Source: Erythrocercus mccallii
Lineage: Eukaryota; Chordata; Aves; Passeriformes; Dicruridae
NCBI GenBank assembly: GCA_013397435.1
Contig: VZRG01001686.1
Coordinates: 5,105 to 69,104 of the forward strand
Direction of reading: 5' to 3'
DNA: 64,000 nt
The notes below the pieces were generated by a model. The model had not been told where the DNA came from. It did not search any database and saw only the letters and a program-made list of their open reading frames with translations. A program made the position numbers and the translations under genes. Numbering within the stretch: position 1 is the first letter of the stretch; every line of letters starts with the position of its first letter. This document shows positions 1-13,600 of this stretch, piece after piece.

Positions 1-108
1 GTGCACAGGGACCTGGACAAGCTTGACAAGTGGGACCACGGGAGCCTCATGAGGTTCAACGAGGCCAAGGCCCAGGTGCTGGGTCCTGGCCTGGGGCAAT
101 CCCCAAGT
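1..108 (+). mobile_element. LINE (CR1/jockey-type) reverse-transcriptase fragment, cut by window edge
   Basis: Frame 1 from the first base reads RDLDKLDKW, then LMRFNEAKAQVLG. This resembles the segment RDLD+LE+WA...NLM+FN+AKCKVLHLG that lies just after the FADD catalytic box in ORF2 of avian CR1-like (jockey superfamily) LINEs. The similarity fades after about codon 36 and the frame closes at 190-192. It is therefore a decayed, truncated copy and not a gene. The catalytic box itself would lie left of the window. Assignment rests on recalled family resemblance, so the exact subfamily is open. Confidence 0.6.
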
Positions 109-2089
109 CCCGGATTCATGAAAGTCGGGAGAGACCGTCAAACACCTCAGATTAGCACGGCCCCTCCCAGCACTGGGAAGTGTTGGATCTGAGACTACCC
201 CAAATCCTATGTTACAGAAATAAGTACCATAGCTTATAGTTATTCATAGTTAATTAATTTAATTGTAGTTGTTTGATAAATTTCATTTTTAAAGCTGTGA
301 ACACAACAGTTTACAAAAAAAAAAAAGGCTGTGTTCAGCCACTGCAATTAAAATAATAAGTACAAAACCAAATACATTGGAAAGAGATAAAATCTATACA
401 AACTTGTCCCACTGATTCCCTGCCTCTGTGCTCCAGAGTCTGTTTTCTACACATGAAAGGAAGAGAAAGTTCATGAGAGGCCATACATACAGTCTAACAT
501 GAGGTTTGAGAACAAGTGCTTTGTCAGGAGAGTGTAAGTGTCAAATATGCTTAGTTTGTCAAAACTACACTTTGGCCAGCAGAGCTTTTTGCAGCATTCC
601 AGGATTCCAGGACTCCAGGCATCATTCTGTGTGATGCCACCTTTACTTGCGAGGTGGCTAGAACCCTATCTTTATTGAGATTTTACAACCTCAGCCTGTG
701 GTGGAATCACTGCACGCTCCTCACTGACAGCCCTGCTGGCAGAAGCAGACCTGGAAATCTTCATTCCTCGGATGTGATCCCTCAGGATGTTACTCCTCAT
801 GGAAGAGGGGACCATGTCCCCTTTCACACGTGGCATTTCGGCTTTTCTCCCACTGTTTTATCTGCTGTTCCTGAGACAGGTAACAGCCCTGTCCTTCTGC
901 CTGCTGACTGTGGCAGGTTTGCTCAGGAGCTGTGGGGCCGGGAGAGGCACAAAGCCAAAGCCAGAACACAGGACCCCATGTCGTCCTGCCCTCATGTGCA
1001 CGCTCCAGCCTGTTTTCTGCAGCCCCTCTCTAGGTGAGACTGAGCACATGTGATACATCCCGTCCTGTGTGGGTCCACACTTGTGAGTTTTTGAGACAGC
1101 TGTCTGAGGAACAGGGTGTGCAAGGACATGGAGCAAGGGCCAGGTGGGATGCTCAGAAGGCTCCTTGAAAGGTGGCTGGCACCAGGGACGTGCCACCAAG
1201 CAAGCTTCCGTAACTTGGAGCTGGCGTGGGGACGAGGAGGCTGGCACATGTCTGCCTCTTGATCTGGAATAACCCTCCAAACTTGTGTCTTCCAGAGAAC
1301 ATCCTCTTCTTAATGAAGGAGTTTGCTCCATACATAAAAAGCTCAGAGGTGATGACATCATTAGACCTCCACCTAACTGCTCTTATTTTCAGTGCATTTG
1401 CAAAATCAGGAGACATCTGATCTATCCAAACACCAATCTCTGTAGAAGAAAAAGTAATGTGTGCACCATGACCTCACAGTAGAAAAACTGCAATTCATTT
1501 AAGGTCATTTAGTTATTGTTTGCCCAAATGCCTACATCTCTTAATTGCTTAAGAAGACACACTGCCAGGAGCTGAGTGTTTCATTAGATCAGAAATTAGC
1601 TTTGTTATTGAAATACAGGTCTGGTCCTAAAAATGTCTTGAAAAAACAACCATGCCCTATAAATGTAATTGTTGACAAATTGGCTAAGCTTCAGAGCAGA
1701 TGGGTCACAATGTTTCATTTTGACCAATCATAATTTTGAATTATGTCTTTAGATATAAAGCAAAGCTGCAGAGCCATGTTTCAATTCTATTTGAATTGAC
1801 CCAAGTTGGTTCACCCTGGATACTTGTACTTGCTTTTGAAGCCCTTCATGCACCAATAATTCAGTTTATCATGGGGTTGTGGTTTAACCCCAAAACCAGA
1901 ACACAAGGAAAAAGAACAACATGTGAAAACAGACAAATAATGGCACCAGGGTCTTTGTATTAACCATAGCCCACCTGTATACCATGCTCTAATTTTATGT
2001 GTCATAATTTATAAGTATCGTTATAATAAAATTTTTGCATTTCCCTGTAGGATCACACTTTTCCCTTTCCCCTGAAAAGCTTCAAAAGG
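109..2089. other. Intergenic, no gene supported
   Basis: Mostly AT-rich unique sequence with a short A-run near 318-330. The more GC-rich stretch at 650-1360 carries several overlapping open frames of 85-167 codons on both strands. None has a recognisable domain, and the overlap in many frames is what a locally stop-poor composition gives. No RNA gene was recognised. Confidence 0.6.
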
Positions 2090-2316
2090 CTTTGAAGGCT
2101 GCAGGTTTAGATTAGATTTTAGGAAGAAATTCTTCCCTGTGAGGGTGGGCAGGCCCTGGCACAGGTGTGGCTGCCCCTGGGTCCCTGGAAGTGTCCAAGG
2201 CCAAGTTGGACATTGGGGCTTGGAGCAACCTGGGATAGCGGAAGGTATCTTTGTCCATGGCAGGGGGTGGAACTGGATGATTTTTAAGGTCTCTTCCAAC
2301 CCAAACCATTCTCTTA
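2090..2316 (+). mobile_element. CR1 LINE, 3'-end fragment
   Basis: The segment shows the typical CR1 3' end in order: TTTAGATTAGAT, AGGAAGAAATTCTTCC, GGCCCTGGCACAGG, a GTGTCCAAGGCCA block, GGGGCTTGGAGCAACCTGGG, CCATGGCAGGGG, and TCTTCCAACCCAAACCATTC. It is sense on the plus strand and 5'-truncated. The usual terminal ATTCTATGATTCTATG repeat has decayed. The copy is noncoding and lies between the ZBTB21 3' end and the left edge. Confidence 0.9.
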
Positions 2317-5300
2317 TTCCATATCTGGTAATTAATTAATCTATTCCTGAGTGGCCACAATTTTGCAAAAGGGACAAAGGCTACCCACAGACATTTTTCT
2401 TGGAATGTACCTGGCACTGCAATGGAGAAAAGGAAAATTATTTTTGGAACTATTATTTTTTCTATGATGATTACTCTTTGAAAATATATTGACCAAAAAT
2501 TCAGTGAAATACCCTGAGTTTTTAGAAACCTAAGCACGCCAAGCTGCCTTTTTTTTTTTTTTTTTTTTTTTTCCTTTATTTTCACTGCTGGATCCAGTTC
2601 TTTTCTCTCCACCAGAGAGCGCCAGGATCCCCAGAGGTGCTGATGCTGGGACTTCCCAGGGATGTGCGCTTCCCCCGGGCACTACAAACACCCGTGTGCC
2701 CCTCAGACAAATGCTTGAGGACACCCAGACCAGCTGGCTTTGCAAATGTGGGACAGCAGAAAGAAGAAAGGACTTGGTAAGTAGCAAAACACATCTTCAT
2801 GTTTTAGACTGAGAGCAGCAGCACTTCAAGGAATTTTGTAGGAAACCTACAGGCTTTGAAAAATGCCTTCCTCCAGAGGAACAGTGAAAATGCTCTAGTT
2901 CAGCTGGACAGAAGAGAACATCCAAGGACCTGTGCATGTGTAGAGAGAGGGCTGCACCTTCAGTGTGATGCCTTTGAGTGTGATGGTGCAGTCTTTTGTT
3001 TCTGTCTCCTCCTTGATGCCTGTACGCAGCATTAGAGGCACACAGTAGATTATAGGATCATCTCCATAAAACAAAGATTCTATGTGATTCCCCCTCTCTT
3101 AAGCCTTATAGTAAATACTAATAAAAAATACCCAATTTCAAGTCTTTTAGTAGATCTTTTATCTTCAGTTTTAGTATCTGTGAATCTCCTCCAGACTTAG
3201 AATTTGGTGTTTTTACAGGTTTTTGTTCTTCATGCTTTTAAAAAATGCATTTACATGCCTTTACAGACCTCTGTCAAATTTCTCCTGAAACAAATAACCT
3301 AAATGTGGGCTAAGAAAGCAGTTTTCTTCTTGTGGCATTTGGCTGCTCAGATGACTGATAAGAAGCAGCAGCAAATACTGCGCAGCTGTACTTGTCACAC
3401 ATGGGGAAGCCCTCAGGATGTGCAGTTTTTAAAGCTTGTTCCAAGAGCACTAAAACTTCCCCCAGTGCAAGACTGCAGAGGAAATATTATTAAATATCTT
3501 TTGGGTAGGTTTTTTTTTTTCCCTTAAACTGTTTCATAGACTTTATAGCATTAATTAATGGATGACAAGAGCAATGGACGCAGTTCCTGTGAGCCAAAAA
3601 GGGTTAGAGGTGTCACACCCCAGGAACACCTCATTCATTAGGGAAGAAAGGAATAAGTGGGAACAAAAAAGAGCCATATTAATCACAGATGACACCTTAA
3701 AATAGAGGCTGGATTTTTCTTGCTGTTGTTTTTGGAAGGGCCGCAGCATGCTCTCTTCTGTATCTTACATTCTTCTACTGTTGTCATCGTTCTTTCTCTG
3801 ACCTCTTCTTCTGGCTCGTTGCCCTTTGTTCCTTCAGCCACCAGAGCCTGCAAACCCCAGCATGGTCTCTTCCTTCCAGCAGAAGCATCCCTGGATGCCA
3901 GCAATCCCAGCAGGTTTTTAACACCAGTGGATTTCACTGGAGAGATGCTCGTGGCTGGGTGAGAGCCTGAGCCCTCAACTATCAGCTCAAGCTGATGACT
4001 ACAGCAAGCCCTTCACCGAAGGGCTGAATCCATCCAGATCCTGGACTGACAAGACATTAATAAATTAAGGATTTATCAAAACTGCAGAGGCAATTTAAAG
4101 CAAATTTTTTGTCAGCAGAAACTGACTTTCAATATATTCTTTCAATATATGCAAAATGAAAGGGAAATAAAGTTGTGTATGTTGCTCCATTGTAGCCAGA
4201 ACCTAGAAAATTTTTATTGCCAGAGTATTTCAGGACTGGAAACAGAAATATTATCCTTAATTGTTGGATCTAATAGTAAGGTTGCTCCTGTGTTTGTACA
4301 TTGAATGATAGATGGAAATATCCTATGAATGGAAAAGTAACCATTGCTAGATTTGCTTGCAGACCAACTGTCTTAGAAGGGGACAGCCGGAATTAGAACA
4401 AAAATAACCACAAAACCAGGTGCAATGCTCATGGCATCATCAGTAACTTTTAGTAAATTTGATTTGTTCTTGGAGTTTTATGTGAAACACAGGCTTTTTG
4501 TTCTCTGGAGCATTTTTTGTGAACCATTCTAGCAGAGGTCAGTCTGTGCTGAAACAGTGATGGAGAGAGGACTGTGTCAATTTAACTGGATGCATGAAGA
4601 GCTGAAGGAACTCCTGTCTGAGAGGAGAAAGAGAGAGCCAAATCTTTGGGGATTTGTGACTTTGAATGGGTCAGAGAGCAGCTCTCCACCCTCTCTGTGC
4701 CTTTTCCACAGCTCCTCGAACCTGTGAGGGGCAGGGATACCCCACAGAGGGACAGGCCACGAGCCCTTTGTCCCCATTTTCAAGGAGAGACCCAAATCCT
4801 CCAAGCTCAGAGTGCCCTTTTAACCCCTGACCCAACCATTTGGCAGAGCTGGTCCCTCAGCTCTGCCCTGTGTTCCACCTGAGCCATTGCCCCGCTCCCT
4901 CTGAGAGGTCAGTGCACACACACAGTGACAAGTGCTGGGGTAAAAAGTGCAGGTGAGTGCTCAGCACATCCTCTGTGCAAATCTTATCCTTCCCACTGGG
5001 TATGTGGTGTCATACTGACACCATTCCTTGACACCCAGACAGGGATTTGCACAAAACTTGTGGGACATTAACTCTTCAGACCTTGTCTCCTCTATTAAAT
5101 GTGGGTGAAACTGCTCAGTGGGTCCAACCCACTGGTTTTTGCACAAGGCAAAAGACAGCAAATGTGGAGTCAAAGAAGCTGAGAAAACTGGCCTAAGTGT
5201 TCGCAAAGACAGCTCACACCCAGTGTGAAGAGAGGAAGTGAGTAAACCCCAAAAGATAAAAAGATCATTCTCTGCTTTATGGGAATCCACACACTACATT

Positions 5301-5719
5301 CCCACACAGGAAGAGGAGAAATTGATGCAGCAAAACAGCTTTGGATGAGAGCACTGCAAAACACCAGAAACACTGTCTTTTCTCTGCTCTGTCTTTTCAA
5401 ACATCTGGCTCAGTCCAGTTTGAGATGGAGACACTTCCTTCCACATATCACTGATTGCAGGATTTGTGATGTGCTCAAGGTTTTAAGAAATTGTCTGGAG
5501 CAGTTGGTTTTCCTGTATTTTCCAGTAAAAGGTTCAGTGAGGCATTTACTACAACAAACAAACCCTCGTTATTTTAGTAATGTACAAGTGGCACTTACAT
5601 CCGACAAACGAAACAAAAGATGCTCTTTTACAAACTCACTTCCTACCCTGCAGACACAATGGTCTGTACAATAACACCACCCTCTGCCAAGAGATTCCAG
5701 TAGAAGACACAGCAGACTC
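2317..5719. other. Intergenic region downstream of ZBTB21
   Basis: No coding exon could be supported. In human the next gene on this side is C2CD2, and I saw none of its exons here. The region holds a T24 tract (2549-2572), two small perfect hairpins close together (TCAGCT/AGCTGA near 3982-3995 and AGCCCTTC/GAAGGGCT at 4007-4025), and a moderately GC-rich patch at 4600-5000 whose open frames have no recognisable domains. Confidence 0.5.
2549..2572. repeat. T24 homopolymer (A24 on minus strand)
   Basis: A run of 24 T. On the minus strand it is an A24 tract preceded at once by AATAAAGG, which resembles the 3' end of a polyadenylated retrocopy (see findings). Length is prone to sequencing and slippage error. 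Confidence 0.9.
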
Positions 5720-8700
5720 AAAAGAAACAAAGTGTAAGTTTATTGGACGCCAACATTTCTTAGTCAAGATCTAAGTAAAGAAAACACACAGTAGAAAAAG
5801 TTGTACAAAGCAGCAATGGATTTACATTACATTAAAGAAAAAGTTGCCTTAAGCTATTAAGTCTCAGTCCTAAAAAAGTAAAAACCCATCCTGGTGTATT
5901 GAACAGATATAGAATGTATAAGGTATGTAGGATTATAAACCCAGAGTTGCTTGTTTTACCTCTATAATCCTTTAAAATGACAAGTGATTTGGTGTAACTA
6001 ACCAGAAAACTCTCTAGAAAATATATTGGATAATTCCAATTTCTAGTAGGAAACTATTCCCCTGTACCCAAGCACTTAAAGTGATCCCATTTTCCTGCTT
6101 TTTAAAAAGGGACACTGTCAAGAATAAGCCTTAAAAGATGTACTTTATGTGTATTTTGCACTTAATGCTGCAAAAGAGGGTTTGTTCTGGTTTTCTGTAC
6201 ATATTTGAATTAAAGCTGCTGCTTCAATAGTGGGAAGCTTGTGTCTTTAAAAGGTAATGTGTACCACTGAGAAACTGGAAAAGGAAAAAGAGGATTGAAT
6301 CCTTTGTTCTCGAATAGTGACAGGAAAAGCAGCATGAAAAATCAGCGCAACCCACAGAATTCAGTTACATTTTTCAGACATCCTCACAACAACTGAGGCT
6401 GCCCACTGTAGGATTTTCATGCCCAAGCAGCTCAAGTGTTATGACTCAATATGTTTTTAAATTCTTCAATATTATTTATTACTCTAAAGTATTTCTAATA
6501 TAGGTATGTCCATTTTCTGTATCCAACCTTTCTCTTGATAGTGTCCCTTTTCGTAGAGCAGTTACAGTACAGTTTTTCACAAGTCATTTTAAATAAACAA
6601 GAATCAATAACATAAAAAATACTATCAGGCTGTGTTCAGCAACAACAGAAAAAAAAAAAAAGATTTTAACACTGATTCAATAACAGCAACACTAAAAAAA
6701 CCCCACCAAAACAAACAAACAAATGAAAAAAAACTCCAACAAAAAACCAACCCCCTAAGCTTGTTTTGATTTTATCTAAATCTTCTGGTAGGAAAATGTA
6801 AACAATTTTATCGAACAGTATAGGCACATGCCAGATTACAGGCTCATGCCAGATATTTGCACCCTCACTGTTAGAGCCAAGAAATTAGGCATAGGCTGTC
6901 CTTATCCCATGGGAGGAACTCATTTTAACACTGGAAGCTTGGAACAGCAACAGAGAGCAAACCCACATGTCCCACCTGGGGGAAAATGAACAACATCAGG
7001 CAAAAAAAACCTCCTGGATGCTCCAGGAAATGCAGGTCAAGCCTCTTACAGCTGTTTGGGGTCATAGATAACACAACATCTCATTTTTGAAACAGCCCAG
7101 ACAAACTCTGGAGTCACCAGGTTATCTCCTCCATCACCTGCCCTGGAGTGTTTCACTCTCCCTTTCCAAATAACCCAAAACTAGAGACAGTTTCATTACT
7201 GGTTCGTGTGTTCTGCTGCCATTGCTCACTTTCAAGGCTGGTCATGGTCCCAACTCAGCAAGGAACTTGCACAGAACAGTTTTAAAAAAAATTAAGACTG
7301 ATCTTAATGGACTTAAGATAGGCTTAGAGGCTTTACCAACACAGTGCCTGAAAGGAAAAAAAAAAAGTCCCAAACCCAAATACATTTCATGGCTCAACAC
7401 CACTCCCCTGAAATGCAACACTAGTTTCCACTCCCACTGAAGCAGGATAGTTCTCTGAGATTTATCTGATAGGTTATAAAAATAGCAAAAAAAGGACAGA
7501 ATTATAGATTCTAATCTATATATTAAAACATCTGCACATTCCTGTCACAAATTTTAGAAAAAAAAGCAAAACACTTTCTTATATTTAACAAGACCTCTAA
7601 CTTTGTGTCACTTCAATACACAGCTATAAAATTAAACAAAATATGATGAAGACAGGCTTTTGTATCAATAAATTTGCCTTTTATTTTGGCTGTGGCCAAA
7701 CTAGACACTCTTCAAAAGACCTTTATTTATAAACAAGCAACTAACTTTTTTTTCCCATAATTTAAATTTTAAGACATATATTAAAGTTATATAAGTGGAA
7801 GCATATTTATTCCGTATCCTCCAAAATAAACACTTCTATTAAGGGCTTTTTAAGATACTGTATAAAAGCTAATAGAAAACCAGAACTGCTATATAAACAT
7901 CTCATATTTAAATTTTAGAGATCCTGAATTCCTTTACTAAACAACAGGAACCAAATGTAAAAAAAAAAAAAAAAAATCACACAGGACACACTCAAAGTGG
8001 AAAACAAAACTTTAAAACCCCCTCAAAACCAAAGCAACTGAAGAAAAACTTAGGAGGCTACTTAGACCAAAAATGTTTCATGGATTCTTTACAATGCCTA
8101 GTACACTAGGAAAAAGGTCAGGGTTTCTTCAAAGATGTTGCACAAGGTTTTGATTTAAAGTGTGTAGAATTTATCACCATAGCACAGAGCAGAATCCCAG
8201 CTGGAAGTGAGATGGCAGTGACCCAGCTGAGCTGGTTGCCACCTTCCTTCAGAAAGCACACTGAATTTTAAAAGGCTACAGCTCAACTTTCAGGCTGTTG
8301 TGCAGAGGAATCACTGGGGTAAACTTAGGAACCATTGTACAAAAACACGTTCATATTTTATACACACAGATTTCTTAAACAGATATAAAGGGTACTTAGC
8401 AAGGCTTTATGTTTCTCTGATTTTTAAAACCAGGTTTAAGTGCAATAACCATTTTATTCTGAAATTGTTTCCGGTAAGAAAGAATTTTTAGTCTTATTAG
8501 GTGGAATAAAAAAGTCAGTAACTGGAAATGCCACTATTAAGCAAGTACCTCGTTTTAACTGCAATGCCACTGAAAGAGTTTAACTGATACTTAAGCAAAT
8601 TAGCCTAATGATACTCAGCAACAGTTTGCCTGAAAGAAGACAAAAAAGAACAACATGTTACTTTCAGAGGTGTCTAGTAGCAATTTTAGATTGCAGAAAA

Positions 8701-10684
8701 AAGGAAGCAGAAGAGGCTTGAAACTAACATTGCAATTTTTTTGGTAGCTGAAAAAAAATCAGGGGTCCATCCTGAGTTAATTCCTTCAACCTTCACTTAC
8801 AGGAAAAATAATTAAACATCTGTTGGGAAAAAAAATGGTGGCACACTTGGCTTTCACTGAGAAAAATCTGGTGTGTGCCTAAGGGTGCCCATGCTCAGAT
8901 TCTTGGGAGTTACATTTGTGCTTGATTTTGCTGAACCGCAGCGTCAGCTTGCAATTCTACCTTTTGGGATTACCGAAAAAACAGTTACACACATGGTTAC
9001 ACAGGGAATTCAAGCCTCACTCCTGTTCCCCCTGAAACTGGTGACCAAACTCGTGCTGGTTTCAGTGGATACAGACTGGGCTCTGACTCAGCAGTGTGGA
9101 ATTTCATCCCCCTTCTCCCAACCCTGCAGGGGGCAAGTTGGTCAGGATCATAAACACTGTTTGCATCATTTATGTTCACTCTAACCCACCACTCCTCCAC
9201 TAAGTTTAAATTCTAGCAGAAGAATTTCTCATCGTTGGTTCACCTCCTACTTCTGGGTAAATATTTCCTTGACTTACAGAAAAAATTGGACCCTTACTAT
9301 AGCTCCTGGTAAATATGTGTGATCCTTCTTACACTAAATGCTCCAGTTGCCATTTGAGGTAAAATAATGGAACACACAGAATATCTGCAGCCCATTATTA
9401 CCACAATTTTCAACAAATTGGAAAATTGCAACACAGTCACATATGACAGAAAGCAGCAGAAAGAACTACTCTATATGCATTGTATCCATAAAATGCAGTG
9501 ATTGTAGTGTGATTTTCTCCTCTGCTTTGAGCTGGATATGTATGCTTAATACAAATTTCAAATACATACTTCTTCATTTATACAGGTGTCTATATAAATA
9601 TTTACATTTTTAGGTTTTGTTAAAACATCTCTTTGTACTCATGGCTGAGCTTATTACTTGTGTTTAGAAACACAACTCATCTTCTGTCCCTTAACGAGCT
9701 CTCTCTTGTTGATTTAGTAGTTATACATTCCTTTGTAGTTAAAATTACAAACAGTTGTACAAATAGTGGAAACAAAACTATGAAACTTGTCTGACATCCG
9801 TTCAACCTCAGTTCATGTTATAAACAGTACCATTTGCATTATGATGGCTGTTACACAATGACTTCAGCTACCCAAGTATCCATAGGAAATCAGTCTTTGG
9901 GACATTATATAAAGCAAAGTACCCCCTCTCTCAATTTTCCTTAGAAAGTTATAATTAAATGGCTGAAAGCAGGCTTGCTGCTACTTCTTATATAAAATCT
10001 TAGTAATAATATTGCTGACTTTAGATTCTATTTTAATTTGCACAAGTTCCATACAACAACAAAACAATTCTATGTTCCCTTAAAATAGCAAACATTCGTA
10101 TCCAATAATATCAGGATTACTCAAACTTGAGGTTTATTTGTTATTGCTAAAGGTTCCTAACACCTAAGTCAATACAGCAAGACACTCCATCCACTTCCTC
10201 CCAAACTGCCAGTGCATGGCAACCACTTACATGGAGCTTGTGTGTGTTGGTTTCTTTTTGAAAAACAAATTATGACGTTGGTTACAGTATTTCACTACTA
10301 TAAGCTCACAGTTAGAATCCAAATTGTTGTTTCTCTTTCATTTAATATATAACTTTATATATAATACACACGCACACACCAACATCACGGGATGAAGATC
10401 CATGCATACAATCCAGATGCAATTGTATTTCAGTGTCAAATGAAATAAAATAAAATTTATTCTGTTACTATTCGATCCCAGACCACAGTATTTTAAATTA
10501 CTCTGCTTTCTACCTACTAACCAAGTTATACCTTTCCCTAACCTCCAAATCCAAGCAGCATCACAGATTCCAGATTTTCCATCATCATTGTTTTGATCCT
10601 TTTAAATTTGTAGTCAGTGTGGCAGGCCTCTGAGATCCTGAACACAGCCCCCCTAAACCAGCTCTGCAAAGGGTTCTGTTAAAG
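5720..10684 (-). other. ZBTB21: Probable ZBTB21 3' untranslated region
   Basis: About 5 kb of AT-rich sequence directly follows the ZBTB21 stop codon on the minus strand and contains no other gene signal. Several AATAAA hexamers occur in minus-strand sense (TTTATT on plus, for example near 10456, 7805, 7722 and 5739). The most distal, at 5739-5744, is followed by GT/CT-rich sequence and is the best candidate for the last cleavage site. A Pumilio-type TGTAAATA element lies at 9599-9606 (minus). A-runs (7959-7976) and an A/C-rich low-complexity stretch (6690-6760) interrupt it. ZBTB21 is known to carry a multi-kilobase 3'UTR in mammals. The boundary here is inference, not seen directly. Confidence 0.5.
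5739..5744 (-). terminator. ZBTB21: Candidate distal polyadenylation signal of ZBTB21
   Basis: AATAAA on the minus strand, followed about 25-40 nt downstream by a TCTGCTGTGTCTTC pyrimidine/GT-rich element of the kind that supports cleavage. It is the leftmost good combination in the AT-rich block after the ZBTB21 stop. Several other hexamers lie nearer the stop, so alternative polyadenylation is plausible. Confidence 0.4.
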
Positions 10685-13600
10685 CTAATTGTGTGTCTGT
10701 TCATGGCTCCAGAGACTGAAAGCTGTCTTGAAAGTCCTGTGGCAGAGTTTGCACATGTATTGTCTCTTGAAGGTGATTGCTGAGAGCGGTGGGGCGTGGT
10801 AGAAGAGCGTGTCCGACTCCTGCGGCACGAACAGCTTCTCAGTAGTACCGGAGCTTTCTGGCAAGCCCGTGGGGCTGTCAGGCTCCAAAGGCTGGATTTT
10901 GGGGAGTGGCGGGGGTGGGGGTAAGGGTGGGGGTGATGGGGAATTAGCTGGTGGACATATCTCAGGCTCCTTATTTGTGGACTCCTCTGCAGCCTGGGAC
11001 ATGTGAGACTGGAAGTGGCTCCAGAGCCGGAAATTCGTTCGGAAGGCCTTGTTGCACACGTGGCAAATGAACGGCTTCACGGAGCACAGGAGCTCCTGGT
11101 GACGCTCCAGCTGTTTGCGTAAGGTGAAAATCTTCCCGCACTTTTCACAGGGCCACAAACTGGGATCTTTCTTGGAGACTACATCCTTAGGTTCCCTGTT
11201 CGTTTCGGTGACCTCATCCTCTATATCATCTGCAGGCTCTTCTTTGATCTGGATTTTGAACTGCTTGGAAACACTTAAGTCTTCAGGCAGGCACGAGGAG
11301 TCTTCAGAATCAAAATTGATTTGTTCTGACGAATCACTGAACACACCGTCCTCCTTTGCAGCAACAAAATTGTTCATTTTATTGGATTCCGACTGAGGAG
11401 GCAGCCGTGACGAGCTGGTGATTTCTCCATTGTGATCCATGAGAGGCAAAGAAAAGTTCTCTGATGGAGCCATTGTGTTCTGATTGTGAACTTCAACCTG
11501 ATGACGCCAGATACTGAAGGATGATTTGAAGGTGCGCATACACTCAAGGCAAGTCAGCTTCTTGTACTCACACTTGCTTTCATGCTCGTGCTTAAGCTCT
11601 GGCGAAGAAAACCTAAGGCTGCAGTAAGGACAGACAGTGGCGTTTCTACAGAGTCGCTCATGGTTTCCCTGTTCAATAAGCGAGGAGAGCTTGGCATTGC
11701 AGAGACGGCACTGATAAACCTCCTTGTTTGCCACTGCGTTTTCAATATGAATGTGGTCTTTCTGCTTAGGAGCCTTGTTGCCTCCAATGGGTTTCTCCCC
11801 AGGGTGCATTTTTATGTGCTGTTTGAACTGAGAGAGGAAACGATAAGCTTTCCCACAGTAGGTACAAATATAGGCTCCTTTGGTTCTCGACCTTAAATTC
11901 CTTTTGATGACTTGTTGTGCTTGTGAAGCAGACTGGCCCTGAAAGCTCTGCTTGCCACGTCTCAGTTTCACAATCAGAGCTTTTTTGATTTCTCTCTCCC
12001 TCACTATATCGATCAGTTTTCTTTGGAATTTTTCATCCAAAAGGGTGTGTGAACTGGAAGCTGGTGAGGGATTCTTCACGATTCCATGTTGTGTCTGGCA
12101 GTGCGTCCACACTTTGAAATTGGTGTGGAATCTCTTGTGGCATATGTCACAAGCATAGGGCTTCTCTGGATTGTGATACATGTTAACATGGCGATGAAGA
12201 CCTGCTGTTGATCTGAAAATTTTAAGGCAGTGTTTACATTTAAATTTTTTATTTGGTCTTGCTTCTTCCATCTCGCTGTATTCCTCTTTACTGACATCAG
12301 AATCAGGGAAATCAGCATCAAGGTGTGTGGGGCTCAATCCTTCCTCAAAGTTCTCTTCTGAGCCAGGAGAACCCTGCTCATCCACCTTCAGCTTCTTGAA
12401 CAGTAGCCTCCTATCATCCTGGAACCTCCTTTTCACTGGAAGTCTGCTTGGTTCCTTACGGTCATCCTCAGTTTTAAAAGCAAAGTCTTTGTTTGCCGAA
12501 GCTGAAGCATCACCCACTGTAACTCGAATGATTTCAGCAGGATCCGAGAGGGGACTGCTGGGCTCAGTTTTGATCCGCACCTCCGAGAGAGGGGAAGCCA
12601 CCTCCCGATCCGTTGACTGAGAGGCACTGAAAGACCTAAGGCGATGTGGGTGTATTACCTGTGGCTTCTCATCCAAGGCTGACTTCTCCGATGACTCCTT
12701 CGAGGAGGACTTTTGGGATGCAACACTAAATGTCTTCTGGGAATCGTTAGTTCCCGGTGAGGAGCACGAGGATACCTGTGCAGGTTTGAGGTCAACAGAA
12801 GGTGAGTAAATAGGAACCTGGCTGTCCATGGACAGTGACCTTCGAAGGAGACTTTTTACAAGGGGCCCACTTCTGTCAATACTTTGGTTTTCTGGACCAG
12901 ACCCACTGGATGGGATTACCAGCCCTAACCTGGAGTAGTAGAGCAAATTCCTGTCCTCCCCTTGACCGTTTCCTCTTCCTGCCTCTCGCAACAAAAACGT
13001 GGATTCCGCTGCTCCGCGCAGAGACAAGACTGGTGGACGTGGTCTTTTCAATGACATCTCTGCAACTTTTCCTCTCAGCAGCTGAGCGCTGCTTCCTGGC
13101 TCGCCGCCTGCCATTTCCTTCTCTGCTAAAGACATCTGAGGCAGCACCATGCTCCTCTTCGCTAAAGCACCTCTGCTCTGATCCTCCACTGTTCCAGAAG
13201 TTTCATGAACCTTTGTATAGCTCACAGGGCCTTCTTTCAGCCATCTCCTTTCAGTCAGTGATAAGCTGTGAAGGGTTTCTGTTGGTTTTGTTGCCTGTGG
13301 TCTGCTGCTAGCTTTGACAGCCACAGAGGGTGAAGGTTTAGGAGTATGGCTTAAGTCATGTTGTGTTTGATTTACGCTTTTTGCTTGTGCTTCGATTCTG
13401 TTCTGACAGACAATTACACTTCTCTTCTGAGAACTACTTTCATCTTCATCTTGATAGAGTACTTTTTTAATAGGACAAGAAGGAAAAGGAGCTTGAGGAC
13501 TCTTGGAAACAATGTTTGTAAGAAAAGATATTCCAAGACTGTAGCCCAGTTCTTGTACAGCTGCGAGGCTGCCTTTCTCAATGAACAAGGATGAAGAATA

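Noticed and set aside
858..1361. 167-codon minus-strand frame near the left edge
   Set aside because: Overlaps comparable frames on the other strand; no domain or gene model fits, and neighbouring C2CD2 was not recognised.
2112..2612. 166-codon minus-strand frame with a poly-Lys stretch
   Set aside because: It runs through a CR1 copy and the T24 tract, which gives the lysine run.
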